DNA from: Anaerolineae bacterium
Lineage (GTDB): Bacteria > Chloroflexota > Anaerolineae > Aggregatilineales > Phototrophicaceae
Direction: 5' to 3'
NCBI GenBank assembly: GCA_026645945.1
Contig: JAPKMO010000028.1
Location: 1-41,694 of the forward strand
Length of the DNA stretch: 41,694 nucleotides
Translations under genes and position numbers: made by a program
Part shown: positions 24,861 through 34,442 of the stretch, piece by piece
How the letters are laid out: each line of letters starts with the position of its first letter
Numbering within the stretch: position 1 is the first letter of the stretch
Notes under the pieces: generated by a model
Seen by the model: only the letters and a program-made list of their open reading frames with translations
Database searches by the model: none
What the model was told of the DNA's origin: nothing

Positions 24861-25835
24861 ATGCTTAATCGGCTTTTGAAAGGCGCGCTCCTGGTGATTG
24901 TGGTCGGCGTATTCCTGGTTGGCGGCGGTTGGTTTGCCTCCAACGGGCTTCAGGCCCAGCCAACCCCGACCCTGGAAACACCGTTCCGCATCGGCATTAT
25001 GGGCGCCAGCGGCATTGATGAGTACCGCGCCGACGACAATCGCGGCGGCGCTTATGCGGACGTGACGTTCAACTGGCTGGAGCTGCTCGTCCGCAGCCGC
25101 AATATTGACGCCGGGGAATGGGGAACCTGGGGCGAGCCGCGCCGCAGTGGTTACGCTTACAATTGGGCGCGCTCCGGTGCGACTGCCCGCACCCTGATCG
25201 AAAGCGGCCAGCATACTGGCCTGGCAGAACAGGTGGCCGCCGGCCAAATTGACCTGATTTTTATCTCCGTCGGCAGCAACGATTTTGCGCCCTACCGCCC
25301 GGATTACGATGCCATCTACAGCGGCCAGCTTGCCGGCCGACCGCTGGAAACCCGGCTGCAAGGCATCGTGGATGACATCGCCCTGGCGATTGACACTGCG
25401 CGCGGCGACCACGAAATCCCGGTCGTTTTAACTACCATCCCCAACTGGAGCCTCAGCCCGGCGGCGCAGAACGACCCGCGTTTTGCCGATGCCGCCGGGC
25501 GCGAGCGAGTCAGCGAAGCCATTTCCGACGTGAACGACCGGTTAAAAACAATGGCCGAAGAACGCGCCGGCGTCTGGATTGCCGACCTGGAGGTTCTCGG
25601 CCAGGAAATTTTTAGCCACCTTCAAGGCGGTGCGCTGCCGGTCGGCGATGAGATGATCCGCCTGCTGTCCATCGGCGACGAGCCGCATAACGGCCTGCTG
25701 GGCGACAGCATCCACGTCGGCACAGTTCTCAGCGGCAAGATGGCGAATTTTTACCTCACCTATTTTAATGAGGCGCTCGACCTGAATATCCCACCGATGA
25801 CAGACGAGGAGATTCTCGCCAGCGCCGGGCTTTAG
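24861..25835 (+). CDS. Secreted SGNH/GDSL-family hydrolase
   Basis: 324 residues; start set by GGAGG 8 nt upstream. Residues 1-32 are a signal peptide or anchor (LLKGALLVIVVGVFLVGGGWFA ... LQAQP). SGNH blocks: block I GASGIDEY (about 49-56), with Ala in place of the Asp of GDS; the Gly of block II in WARSGATAR; block III SVGSNDF (GxND, about 133-139); and block V GDSIHVG near 285 with the D-x-x-H pair. These enzymes cleave esters or remove acyl groups from envelope glycans or lipids. Substrate unknown. It converges with the SbcD-like gene with 3 bp between stops. Confidence 0.85.
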   Translation: MLNRLLKGALLVIVVGVFLVGGGWFASNGLQAQPTPTLETPFRIGIMGASGIDEYRADDNRGGAYADVTFNWLELLVRSRNIDAGEWGTWGEPRRSGYAYNWARSGATARTLIESGQHTGLAEQVAAGQIDLIFISVGSNDFAPYRPDYDAIYSGQLAGRPLETRLQGIVDDIALAIDTARGDHEIPVVLTTIPNWSLSPAAQNDPRFADAAGRERVSEAISDVNDRLKTMAEERAGVWIADLEVLGQEIFSHLQGGALPVGDEMIRLLSIGDEPHNGLLGDSIHVGTVLSGKMANFYLTYFNEALDLNIPPMTDEEILASAGL

Positions 25836-25838
25836 CAC

Positions 25839-27092
25839 TCACAGCTGCCCCTCATCGTCCCGCCGCTCGAATATTCCCGCCGCCGTGTCCAGCAGTTCCC
25901 TGCGGCGCTCCGGCGGGATTTCTTTGCTGATGAGATAACGTTCCAGCAGTTCGGCGGGGGTCAGCCCTTCTGGGCTGGCGCCCAGGCGGGCGCGGGCAGG
26001 CTGTTCCACCTGTTTACGAATGGCCGCCACCTGGAAAACCCCGGCGCGTTTGAGTTCGTCGCGCAGAATATTTTCGTTCAGGCGCGCCTCGGTTTCCGGC
26101 AGAAGATCAAAAATCAGCCGGACAACGGCCTCGCGCAGATCATACTGGCCGATCAGCTTCACGGCGCGGTCGGTCGGGTCAGCGGCGTCTCTCAGGTCGG
26201 CGCGCAGGGTAACGAACGGGCGCACCTTCTCCAGTTCGATGAACGCCCAGATGGTTTCCCCCCGCGCCAGTTCCACCCAACAAAAGCCCTTTGGGTCGCC
26301 TTCCTCGCCAAAGTCAATGCGTTCGATGCTGCCGCTGTACACCACCGGTGGGCTGTCGGGCTGCCCATGCGTCAAATTCTGGTGTTTGTGGATGTGACCG
26401 AGCGCCACGTAATCCCAGCGCGGGTCGGCCAGCGCCGACAGCGGCACGGCCAGATCGCGCCCCAGCATGATGTTCCGCTCGCTGCCCATCACCGCGCCGC
26501 CAACGGTGAAATGCCCGGTCAGCAGGCGCGGCATATCGTAAATATCGGCCCGTTGCGCCAGGTCTTCGATGGTTTCCACCATAACCCGCTGGAGCAGGTC
26601 ATCGGTTTCGGCGATGGTCAGCCCAGCTACTTTGTCATCTGCCAGCAGCCGAGCGCGAACCGGATAAGGCGCGGCAGCCACCACAACCGGGCCGCGCCGG
26701 GTCTCGAAAATCCTGTAATCGTAATCGTTGGCGACCCACACGTTCGGCACTTGCAGCGTATCGTAAATTTCGATGCTGGAGGCTTTAAGCTGCGTGGGCG
26801 GCAAATCGTGGTTGCCGACCAGCAGCACGACCGGCGCAAGCCGCGACAGATCGCGGATGCGGTGGGCGAATTCGCGCTGGTAGGTCGGGTTGGGCTGGCG
26901 GGTTTTGAAAGCGTCGCCCGCGAAAATCACCAGATCGGCCTCATGCTGTTCGGCATACTGGCAGATGTCATCCAGCCGCCGCAGGAAATCGGTCACGCGG
27001 CTGCTGAGGCCGGTCTGCGGATCGGTTCTGCCGTAGTTTTCCATGCCGATGTGCGTATCGGCGAAGTGTAAAACACGAATCGGGTCGCTCAT
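25839..27092 (-). CDS. SbcD/Mre11-like DNA repair exonuclease (calcineurin-like phosphoesterase)
   Basis: 417 residues from MSDPIRVLHFADTHIG, with GGGGA upstream (the TTG one codon earlier is rejected). All metal-binding motifs of the Mre11/SbcD family are visible: DTHIG (about 11-15), VIFAGDAF, LLVGNHDLP, TGHFTVGG and ALGHIHKHQ. The C-terminal cap (about 290-417) is helical and shorter than in classic SbcD. Partner SbcC/Rad50 ATPases are normally encoded next door, but none is in the window. Manganese-dependent nuclease activity is expected from the family. It follows the aldo/keto reductase gene by 13 bp and is probably co-transcribed. Confidence 0.9.
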   Translation of the reverse strand: MSDPIRVLHFADTHIGMENYGRTDPQTGLSSRVTDFLRRLDDICQYAEQHEADLVIFAGDAFKTRQPNPTYQREFAHRIRDLSRLAPVVLLVGNHDLPPTQLKASSIEIYDTLQVPNVWVANDYDYRIFETRRGPVVVAAAPYPVRARLLADDKVAGLTIAETDDLLQRVMVETIEDLAQRADIYDMPRLLTGHFTVGGAVMGSERNIMLGRDLAVPLSALADPRWDYVALGHIHKHQNLTHGQPDSPPVVYSGSIERIDFGEEGDPKGFCWVELARGETIWAFIELEKVRPFVTLRADLRDAADPTDRAVKLIGQYDLREAVVRLIFDLLPETEARLNENILRDELKRAGVFQVAAIRKQVEQPARARLGASPEGLTPAELLERYLISKEIPPERRRELLDTAAGIFERRDDEGQL

Positions 27093-27105
27093 CAAAAGTC
27101 CCCGC

Positions 27106-27966
27106 TCACTCGAACATCAGTGCCAGATCGCGCGAGCTTTCGACCAGCGCGGCCTGTTCCTCAGCGGGCATGGGCGAAAAGTTTTTGCCCGCCTCCAACA
27201 CCATCAGCAGCAGGCGCACATCGCCCGCGCTGGGGATGGCCGCCACGCCGGGCTGCGACAGCGCGAACCGCACGCCTTCATTAATGCGCGCCGGGATGTC
27301 GTAAGGTTGATACCAGGTATTGTAGCTGCGCGGCTGGCTGCCCCACGCCCCGCGCGTGATGGCCTTGATGACCTGCACGCCCACATCGCGCTGCTGGCAC
27401 AGGTCCAGCAGGCGCTCGGCATCGCGGCGGTAAGCTGGGTCGGCGTACAGGCGGGGATGAATGGGGAACATCACCGTATCGAAATCGAAACGGTTGAGCG
27501 CCTCGATAAAGATAGTAGGCGCCAACATTCCATGTCCGGTGATGCCCAGCCAGCGCGTCAGCCCTTTCTCGCGGGCTTCGACCAGGGCTTCAATCGCGCC
27601 GCCAGGCCGTGTGGCCGCGTCCAGTTCCTCGAAGGTAGTAACGCCGTGAAGCTGGTACAGGTCGAAGCGGTCGGTATGCAGCAGCAGCAGCGAGCGATGC
27701 AGTTCCGCCCATGCGCTGGCGCGGTCGCGCATGGTGGTTTTGCAGCCCAGGAAATAACGGTCGCGGCGGCTTTCCAGCCAGGGGCCGACGCGCATCTCCG
27801 CGAAACCATATGTAGGCGCGATGTCAATGTGGTTGACGCCGTAAGAGTCGGCCAGGTCGAGCGCCTGCTCGGCCTCCTCCTGGCCGATGTCGTGATAAAA
27901 AGCCGCCGCGCCGAAAATGACAAGGCTGCTGAAATGGCCGGTACGCCCTAAACGCCGGGTCTGCAT
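27106..27966 (-). CDS. Aldo/keto reductase
   Basis: 286 residues. Begins MQTRRLGRTGHFSSLVIFGAAAF, typical of the family. The catalytic tetrad can be assigned: Asp in HIDIAPTYG (about 48), Tyr in the same motif (about 52), Lys in GCKTTMRD (about 74-77) and His in LYQLHGV (about 106). A TIM barrel continues with GLTRWLGITGHG and KAITRGAW, and the NADPH-binding IPSAGD near 244-249. Reduces carbonyl compounds with NADPH; natural substrate unknown. Upstream of the SbcD-like gene on the same strand. Confidence 0.92.
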   Translation of the reverse strand: MQTRRLGRTGHFSSLVIFGAAAFYHDIGQEEAEQALDLADSYGVNHIDIAPTYGFAEMRVGPWLESRRDRYFLGCKTTMRDRASAWAELHRSLLLLHTDRFDLYQLHGVTTFEELDAATRPGGAIEALVEAREKGLTRWLGITGHGMLAPTIFIEALNRFDFDTVMFPIHPRLYADPAYRRDAERLLDLCQQRDVGVQVIKAITRGAWGSQPRSYNTWYQPYDIPARINEGVRFALSQPGVAAIPSAGDVRLLLMVLEAGKNFSPMPAEEQAALVESSRDLALMFE

Positions 27967-28043
27967 GTTCGCCCTCCCTCAAAAACTAACGCGGCGAAAA
28001 ACACAGCCGCCTCTATTGATTGTACCCGATGCGCGCCGTACAT

Positions 28044-28073
28044 AAAAAAGGCCGGTCAGCACGACCGGCCTTT
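28044..28073 (-). terminator. Strong Rho-independent terminator after aceA
   Basis: Perfect 11-bp stem: AAAGGCCGGTC (28047-28057), loop AGCAC, GACCGGCCTTT (28063-28073). Read on the minus strand it is followed by a T-run from the A tract at 28044-28049, so it ends the glyoxylate-shunt transcript and shields the aldo/keto reductase gene. Confidence 0.9.
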
Positions 28074-28104
28074 CGCGGCAGTTCAGATAGATGGTTTAGC
28101 GGTA

Positions 28105-29412
<1,308 letters not shown>

Positions 29413-29497
29413 ACTGGCTTTACTCCTCCTCTATCAGACAAAACAGGCTGACCATCGAAATGCACTATGTTAACAAGCTGAGAATACCGACCTCTGG

Positions 29498-29517
29498 CAG
29501 TGGGCTTAAGCCCACTG
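29498..29517. repeat. 20-bp perfect palindrome between aceB and aceA
   Basis: CAGTGGGCTT is followed directly by its complement AAGCCCACTG, and the flanks (TGG / TCA) extend it with one mismatch. Part of the sequence (CAGTGGGCTTA) recurs at about 37923, so this is probably a small dispersed repeat. As RNA it would form a hairpin in the aceB-aceA intergenic region. Confidence 0.65.
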
Positions 29518-29579
29518 TCAGTATGCAAATTAAGCTGGTTCAGGCACTACTACGGGCGGCCCCGCGGGGCGCCATCCCA

Positions 29580-29606
29580 GGGCGCGCACACCGGCGCGCC
29601 CCTACA
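29580..29606. repeat. GC-rich hairpin repeat (family GCGCGCCCCTAC, copy 2)
   Basis: GGGCGCGC (29580-29587), a 6-nt loop, GCGCGCCC (29594-29601), then CTACAG. The end CGCGCCCCTACAG is identical to the copy inside metH at 41159-41185. It sits 29 bp after the aceB stop. Confidence 0.65.
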
Positions 29607-29634
29607 GCCCCGGCATGTGGCCGGATGTTAACGC

Positions 29635-31233
29635 CTACGGCAGATGTTCGTAGGCCGGCAGCGTCAAAAATTCCACAAAGTCCCGCGCTTTGACCATCTC
29701 GGTGAACAGCCGGGTCGCCAGCGGGAAATGGCCGTTCTGGTAGCGTTCCTCGCCAATTTCACCGCGAATGGCTTCCAGTTCTTCGGCCAGGAACGAATCG
29801 TACAGTTCCGGCGTCAGGCGGCGGCCATCCTCCAGCGCGGCCTGGTGGCGCATCCACTGCCAGATTTGCGCGCGGCTGATTTCCGAGGTGGCGGCGTCCT
29901 CCATCAGGTAGTACAGCGGCACGCAGCCGTTGCCCCCCAGCCAGGCTTCCAGATATTGGATGCCAACCTTGATATTCCAGCGCACACCGTTTTCAGTGAT
30001 CGGCCCCTGGGGTGGGGCCAGCAGGTCGGCGGCGCTCACCTGCACGTCGTCGCGCTGGCGGTCGAGCTGGTTGGGCTGCGGCATAAACTCGTCGAAAATT
30101 TCCGCCGCCACCGGCACGAGGCCAGGATGCGCCACCCAGGTGCCGTCGTGGCCGTCCTGGGCTTCGCGCAGTTTGTCGGCGCGCACCTTTGCCAAAGCCT
30201 GCTCGTTAACTTCCGGGTTGCTTTTGATCGGAATCTGCGCGGCCATGCCGCCCATCGCAAATGCGCCGCGCCGGTGGCAGTTTTTGATGACCAGCAGCGA
30301 ATAGGAACGCATCATATGGACGGTCATCGTCACCAGCGCCCGGTCAGGCAGCACGAAGTCCGGCCTGCTGCGGAACTTTTTGATGAAGCTGAAGATGTAA
30401 TCCCAGCGCCCACAGTTTAACCCGGCAGAATGATCGCGCAGTTCGTACAGGATTTCCTCGGTTTCAAAAGCCGCCAGAATGGTTTCGATCAATACAGTGG
30501 CTTTGATCGTTCCGCGCGGGATTTTCAGTTCATCCTGCGCCATATTAAAAACATCGTTCCACAGCCGCGCTTCCAGGTGGCTTTCCAGCTTTGGCAGGTA
30601 GAAGTACGGCCCGCTGCCGCGCCGCAGCAGTTCGTGAGCGTTGTGGAAAAAATACAGCCCAAAGTCGAACAAACCGCCGGGAACAGGCTGCCCGTCCACC
30701 AGCATATGTTTTTCGTCCAGATGCCAGCCGCGCGGGCGCACCATCAATACGGCGGGCTGTGGATTGAGCCGGTACAGCTTGCCCTCCGGGCTGGTGTATT
30801 CGATGGTGCGGCGGATGGCATCCCGTAGGTTGATGTGGCCTTCGATCAGGTTGCTCCAGGTGGGCGAGTTCGCATCCTCAAAATCCGCCATAAAAACCTT
30901 CGCACCGGAGTTCAGCGCATTGATGACCATCTTCCGGTCAGTCGGGCCGGTAATCTCCACCCGGCGATCCTGTAAATCAGGCGGACAGGGGGCTACACGC
31001 CAGCGGCTTTCGCGGATATGCGCCGTTTCCGGCAGGAAGTCCGGCAGTTTACCGGCATCAATTTCCGCCTGGCGCTGGGCGCGCCGCCGCAGCAGAGCGT
31101 CGCGCCGGGCGGTAAACGTGCGCGCCAGCATGGCGACAAACGCCAGCGCCTCCGGCGTTAAAATTTCGGCGTATTCCAGCGTGATGGGGGCGGTTATCTG
31201 CACGCCGGCCACCTGAACGGCTGAAGAGGTCAT
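29635..31233 (-). CDS. aceB: Malate synthase A
   Basis: 532 residues from [16 protein letters not shown], the usual length of malate synthase A; AAAGGTGA lies upstream, and the longer in-frame start is rejected. Condenses glyoxylate with acetyl-CoA to malate. Family features: [13 protein letters not shown] (about 114-126), [16 protein letters not shown] (catalytic Arg), [44 protein letters not shown] and [26 protein letters not shown] (catalytic Asp). First gene of the glyoxylate-shunt unit with aceA. A 9-bp-arm inverted repeat about 70 bp upstream is a candidate regulator site. Confidence 0.98.
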   Translation of the reverse strand: MTSSAVQVAGVQITAPITLEYAEILTPEALAFVAMLARTFTARRDALLRRRAQRQAEIDAGKLPDFLPETAHIRESRWRVAPCPPDLQDRRVEITGPTDRKMVINALNSGAKVFMADFEDANSPTWSNLIEGHINLRDAIRRTIEYTSPEGKLYRLNPQPAVLMVRPRGWHLDEKHMLVDGQPVPGGLFDFGLYFFHNAHELLRRGSGPYFYLPKLESHLEARLWNDVFNMAQDELKIPRGTIKATVLIETILAAFETEEILYELRDHSAGLNCGRWDYIFSFIKKFRSRPDFVLPDRALVTMTVHMMRSYSLLVIKNCHRRGAFAMGGMAAQIPIKSNPEVNEQALAKVRADKLREAQDGHDGTWVAHPGLVPVAAEIFDEFMPQPNQLDRQRDDVQVSAADLLAPPQGPITENGVRWNIKVGIQYLEAWLGGNGCVPLYYLMEDAATSEISRAQIWQWMRHQAALEDGRRLTPELYDSFLAEELEAIRGEIGEERYQNGHFPLATRLFTEMVKARDFVEFLTLPAYEHLP

Positions 31234-31301
31234 ACAGGGCTTCACCTTTCTACCACAAACGATGCGTTTAAACTGGGGACGATGGATTTCGATGATTGAT
31301 A

Positions 31302-31323
31302 TAATCAAATCTGCATTTGATTA
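31302..31323. promoter_or_regulatory. Candidate operator for aceB (22-bp inverted repeat)
   Basis: TAATCAAAT (31302-31310), CTGC, ATTTGATTA (31315-31323): perfect 9-bp arms, AT-rich in a GC-rich genome, 69-90 bp before the aceB ATG in the divergent region with the gene at 31495. The regulator is not identified; IclR, GntR or CRP-type proteins are possibilities for glyoxylate genes. Confidence 0.55.
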
Positions 31324-31494
31324 GCCGGTATGCATAAGTCTACAGAAATTTGGATTAAATGGAATGCACATTGTTGTGAAATTCCGCACAGTCTTTCCTA
31401 CACGATGTACGAAATATCCCGGCGGCCACAAAGTTATGATATGGGCGAATCGCCCGGCGTTTTGTACAATCGGTAAACACAGGCAGGAAATATT

Positions 31495-32424
31495 ATGCGC
31501 GATGTTGTGATTATCGGCGGCGGGCTGAGCGGCCTGGCCGCCGCCTATGAGCTGGAACGGCTGAACATCACTTATACGCTGATCGAGGTCAAAGCGCGGC
31601 TGGGGGGCAGCATCATCAGCCGCCGCCAGAATGGTTTTGTGCTGGACGGCGGGGCCTGTGTTTTCCCGGCTGCCAACTGGTCATTTTTGGACGATCTGGG
31701 CTTGCAGGAAGCGCGCTTTACCTTCCAGAGTGGGCAGCTGGCCGCTTTTCAGGATGGGACGCAAAGCCTGGTGGATGTCCTGGCGCGCCCGCTGCAGGGC
31801 GAAATCCTGCTGCGGATGGCCGTCAGCAGCCTGGGGATGGATGGCGCGTTTTTCGGCGTTTGCCTGGAAAACGGTCTGCTGCTGAACACCCGCGCCCTGA
31901 TCGTGGCTGTGCCGGCCCGTTACGCCGAGCATATGTTCCGCGCGCTCCAGCCGGAAGTCAGCCTGCGCCTGCTGGATTACGACTACGACACCATCACCCG
32001 CGTGTCCCTGGGCTACCGGCGCGAGCAGATCGGCGAGCCGGGGCGGCGCTTGTGGGATATGGGGCTGCCCTTTTATTACGAAATCGAACATTCCTGCCGT
32101 GTTCCGGCAGGCTGCGTGCTGGTTCATGTTGGCGTGCGTTTTGCGCTGCCGCAAACCACCCCGCAGGCGGTGATCGCTGCGCTGCAAACGCAACTTGATT
32201 GGCCGGACAATCCGCTGGCAAGCTGGGTCACATACTGGCCGGAGGCCGACCCCCTCCCCCCCCAAGCGCCCGGCTTCCACGACCGGATGGCCGCGCTCAG
32301 GCGTTTGCTGCCGGAACGGGTCGCGCTGGTGGGCAGCGACTACGACGGGTTGAGTTTAAACGAACGGGTGGCCGCCGGACGGTCGGCGGCGCGGCAGATC
32401 GCAGCGGGGCTGGCAGCACGATGA
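31495..32424 (+). CDS. Short FAD-dependent amine-oxidase/protoporphyrinogen-oxidase-like protein
   Basis: 309 residues; AGGA before the ATG. The N-terminus is a classic FAD-binding fold (VVIIGGGLSGLAAAYELE, residues 4-21; VKARLGGSIISRR). The C-terminus ERVALVGSDYDGLSLNERVAAGRSAARQIA matches the closing FAD-binding segment of the HemY/HemG flavin monoamine-oxidase superfamily. It is about 130-150 residues shorter than usual (about 450), the shortage falling between about 80 and 120 where the helical substrate domain should be. It could be a reduced functional form or an internally deleted gene; the frame is intact throughout. Its stop overlaps the next gene's start (ATGA). Confidence 0.78.
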   Translation: MRDVVIIGGGLSGLAAAYELERLNITYTLIEVKARLGGSIISRRQNGFVLDGGACVFPAANWSFLDDLGLQEARFTFQSGQLAAFQDGTQSLVDVLARPLQGEILLRMAVSSLGMDGAFFGVCLENGLLLNTRALIVAVPARYAEHMFRALQPEVSLRLLDYDYDTITRVSLGYRREQIGEPGRRLWDMGLPFYYEIEHSCRVPAGCVLVHVGVRFALPQTTPQAVIAALQTQLDWPDNPLASWVTYWPEADPLPPQAPGFHDRMAALRRLLPERVALVGSDYDGLSLNERVAAGRSAARQIAAGLAAR

Positions 32425-33227
32425 ACATTTCTCCGATTTTTGTAGTTTCAGGCGGGGAAGGCGTCAGCGGCCAGCAGTTGGTACGGACGGTGCTGGCCCA
32501 GTTCCAGGATGCCGATACGCCTATCATCATCATTCCGCACGTCAGGCAGACCGAACAGCTTAAAGACGTGATCGCGCAGGCGCAAAATACAAACGGCATC
32601 ATCGTTCATACGCTGGTAGACGCGCACTTACGCAGCGCGATGAACGATCTGGCGCGGGAAAACAACCTGGTCGCCATTGATTTGATCGGCCCGCTGATGT
32701 TCCAGCTAACCGGCCTGCTGGGGCAAAAACCGCTGGAACGTCCCGGCCTGTACCGCCGCCTGCGCGAGGACTACTTTAAACGCATCGAAGCCATCGAATT
32801 CGCCGTTGACCATGACGACGGCCTGAAACCGGATGACCTGCGCCTGGCCGATATTGTCCTGATCGGCGTATCGCGGGTGGGCAAAACACCGCTCAGCATG
32901 TATCTTTCGACGCGCGGCTGGAAGGTCGCCAACGTGCCGCTGATTCCGCAGTTCGCGCCGCCGGCCCAGTTGTTTAAAATCGAACGGCGGCGCGTTATCG
33001 GGCTGACCATCAAACTTGACCAGTTGGTGGCTTACCGCAGACGCCGCCAGCAGCGTATGGGTGTAGTGGGCAGCGCGGCCTACAGCGATATCAGCGAAAT
33101 TGAAGCCGAATTGGCCTTCGCGCAGCACGTCTTCCAGCAGGGGCGATTCACCGTTATAGACATCACCGACAAACCGATTGAAGAAAGCGCCGACGAAATC
33201 GTGGCGCAGGTCAGCCGGCATCTATAA
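32421..33227 (+). CDS. Pyruvate,phosphate dikinase / PEP synthase regulatory protein (DUF299 family)
   Basis: 268 residues. The signature IGVSRVGKTPLSMYLSTRGWKVANVPL (about 150-176) is diagnostic of the bifunctional kinase/pyrophosphorylase that switches PPDK or PEP synthase off and on by ADP-dependent phosphorylation. The C-terminal VVGSAAYSDISEIEAELAFAQHVF and TVIDITDKPIEESADEIV fit too. In most members the N-terminus reads SDGTGxTA; here it is VVSGGEGVSGQQLVRTVLAQF, so the conserved Asp is replaced. The target enzyme is not in the window. Together with aceBA next door it suggests control of gluconeogenesis from acetate (inference). ATGA overlap with the preceding gene. Confidence 0.9.
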   Translation: MNISPIFVVSGGEGVSGQQLVRTVLAQFQDADTPIIIIPHVRQTEQLKDVIAQAQNTNGIIVHTLVDAHLRSAMNDLARENNLVAIDLIGPLMFQLTGLLGQKPLERPGLYRRLREDYFKRIEAIEFAVDHDDGLKPDDLRLADIVLIGVSRVGKTPLSMYLSTRGWKVANVPLIPQFAPPAQLFKIERRRVIGLTIKLDQLVAYRRRRQQRMGVVGSAAYSDISEIEAELAFAQHVFQQGRFTVIDITDKPIEESADEIVAQVSRHL

Positions 33228-33288
33228 CCGGACGGCCATCGTCGGCGTTTTGCCAGCTGGTGATCGCCATTCCGCCGCGCTGTTTTGT

Positions 33289-34098
33289 TTAGCGGCGCTC
33301 GCCCGGCCCGCCGTCCGGCGGCAGCCAGCCAAATGGTGTATCTTCATCCAGCAGTTTAAACGGGTCAAGCGGACGCGCCGGGTCGGGCGTTTCGCGCGGC
33401 AAAATCGGGGCCGCGCCGCGCGCTTCGCGGGCGGTATTGCGGCGGCGCAGATCGGCGGCGTAATAAATCGTCCGGGTGCGGTTTGTCTCCAGTGCGATGC
33501 GCGCCACGCCGCGTGCCAGCATATCTATTGGTATTGGGGCGACTCGCCCGAAACCCAACCACGATACCACCGGTATGCTGCCGAGCAGCGTCATCAGCCA
33601 GAAAAACGGGTGGCGGCGCTCGCCGCGCACGTAAGCCATCGGCGCGCGGATGATCGTCGCGCTCAGGCCAACGCGCCCCATATAAGCCTCGGCTTCGCGT
33701 TTGGCGCGGATGTAACTGCGGTTTACCCAGGGGGCGGCAGCGGCGCTAAGTAAAATCATCTGCGGCACGCCATCGCTGACGCACATATTGGCGACATTGC
33801 GGGCGGAGACAAAATTCAGGTAATGATGGTTCAAACCCTGCGCCGGGTCGGCGGCCATGCTGCCGACGGTATGGATCACGGCGGCATGGCCCCGCCCCCG
33901 CCCGCGCAGGCTGGCCGGATTCCATACGTCCGCCGTCCACCAGCGGGTGCGCTGCGCCAGCGGCCCCAGGCGATCTTCCACGCCGGGACGCACCAGCAGC
34001 GTCACTTCCGCGCCCTCTGCCAGCAGCGCGGCAGCGATGTTATCGCCCAGGAACGTGCCGCCCCCGGTGATGAGAAAACGTCGGTTATTCGTCGGCAT
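33289..34098 (-). CDS. NAD(P)-binding epimerase/NmrA-like SDR protein
   Basis: 269 residues. N-terminal Rossmann motif FLITGGGTFLGDNIAAALLAEGAEVTLLVR (about 8-37), then VIHTVGSMAADPAQGLNHHYLNFVSARNVANMC and the extended-SDR active-site region QMILLSAAAAPWVNRSYIRAKREAEAYM, with YxxxK (YIRAK, about 137-141) preceded by Ser. IPIDMLARGVARIAL is typical of the substrate-binding part. The Pro-rich C-terminus is probably disordered. Last gene of the five-gene operon with TIR-HEAT and EutN/CcmL proteins, 36 bp after the second pentamer gene. Substrate unknown. Confidence 0.85.
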   Translation of the reverse strand: MPTNNRRFLITGGGTFLGDNIAAALLAEGAEVTLLVRPGVEDRLGPLAQRTRWWTADVWNPASLRGRGRGHAAVIHTVGSMAADPAQGLNHHYLNFVSARNVANMCVSDGVPQMILLSAAAAPWVNRSYIRAKREAEAYMGRVGLSATIIRAPMAYVRGERRHPFFWLMTLLGSIPVVSWLGFGRVAPIPIDMLARGVARIALETNRTRTIYYAADLRRRNTAREARGAAPILPRETPDPARPLDPFKLLDEDTPFGWLPPDGGPGERR

Positions 34099-34134
34099 TC
34101 AATTGTCCTTGTCGGGGATGCGGGAACCGCCGGT

Positions 34135-34410
34135 TCAGTGCGTCAGCGTCACTTCCTCCACGATGCCGACGATCACCGCTCGAACCGGCCCCGTCCCGCG
34201 CTTGCGGATAACCTGACGGGCGCTGCTGCCCTCATCCAGAACCAGCACCACATCGCCTACCCCGGCCTGTACATCATCTACGCAGATGTCGTAGGCACTC
34301 GTCTCGCTGCCGTCCAGGTTCAGGCGCGCCACCAGCATCAGCTTGCGCCCTTCATAGAGCGCGTGTTTGATGGTGCTTACGACCGTACCTTTCACCCGAC
34401 CAATGTACAT
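34135..34410 (-). CDS. EutN/CcmL-family microcompartment vertex protein (BMC-P), copy 2
   Basis: 91 residues, standard for the family. MYIGRVKGTVVSTIKHALYEGRKLMLVARLNLDGSE ... CVDDVQAGVGDVVLVLDEGSSARQVI ... PVRAVIVGIVEEV follows the EutN/CcmL beta-barrel pattern closely (IGxVxGxVVxTxK; GxGDxVLVxxGSSAR; VRAxIVGIV). Such proteins assemble as pentamers that cap the vertices of bacterial microcompartments. No BMC-H or BMC-T shell gene and no encapsulated enzyme cluster is in the window. It lies 32 bp after a second BMC-P gene. Confidence 0.9.
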   Translation of the reverse strand: MYIGRVKGTVVSTIKHALYEGRKLMLVARLNLDGSETSAYDICVDDVQAGVGDVVLVLDEGSSARQVIRKRGTGPVRAVIVGIVEEVTLTH

Positions 34411-34442
34411 AGGTGTGTCTCCCGCTGTCCCGCTCCGAATCC

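Noticed and set aside
24747-25412. A minus-strand extension upstream of the FMN enzyme
   Set aside because: It is antisense to the SGNH hydrolase; the start at 24746 has its own Shine-Dalgarno and begins the recognisable domain.
33228-33288. Bidirectional terminator between the convergent PPDK regulator and the epimerase gene
   Set aside because: Only short imperfect stems can be drawn and the T-rich stretch sits in the loop, so there is not enough support.
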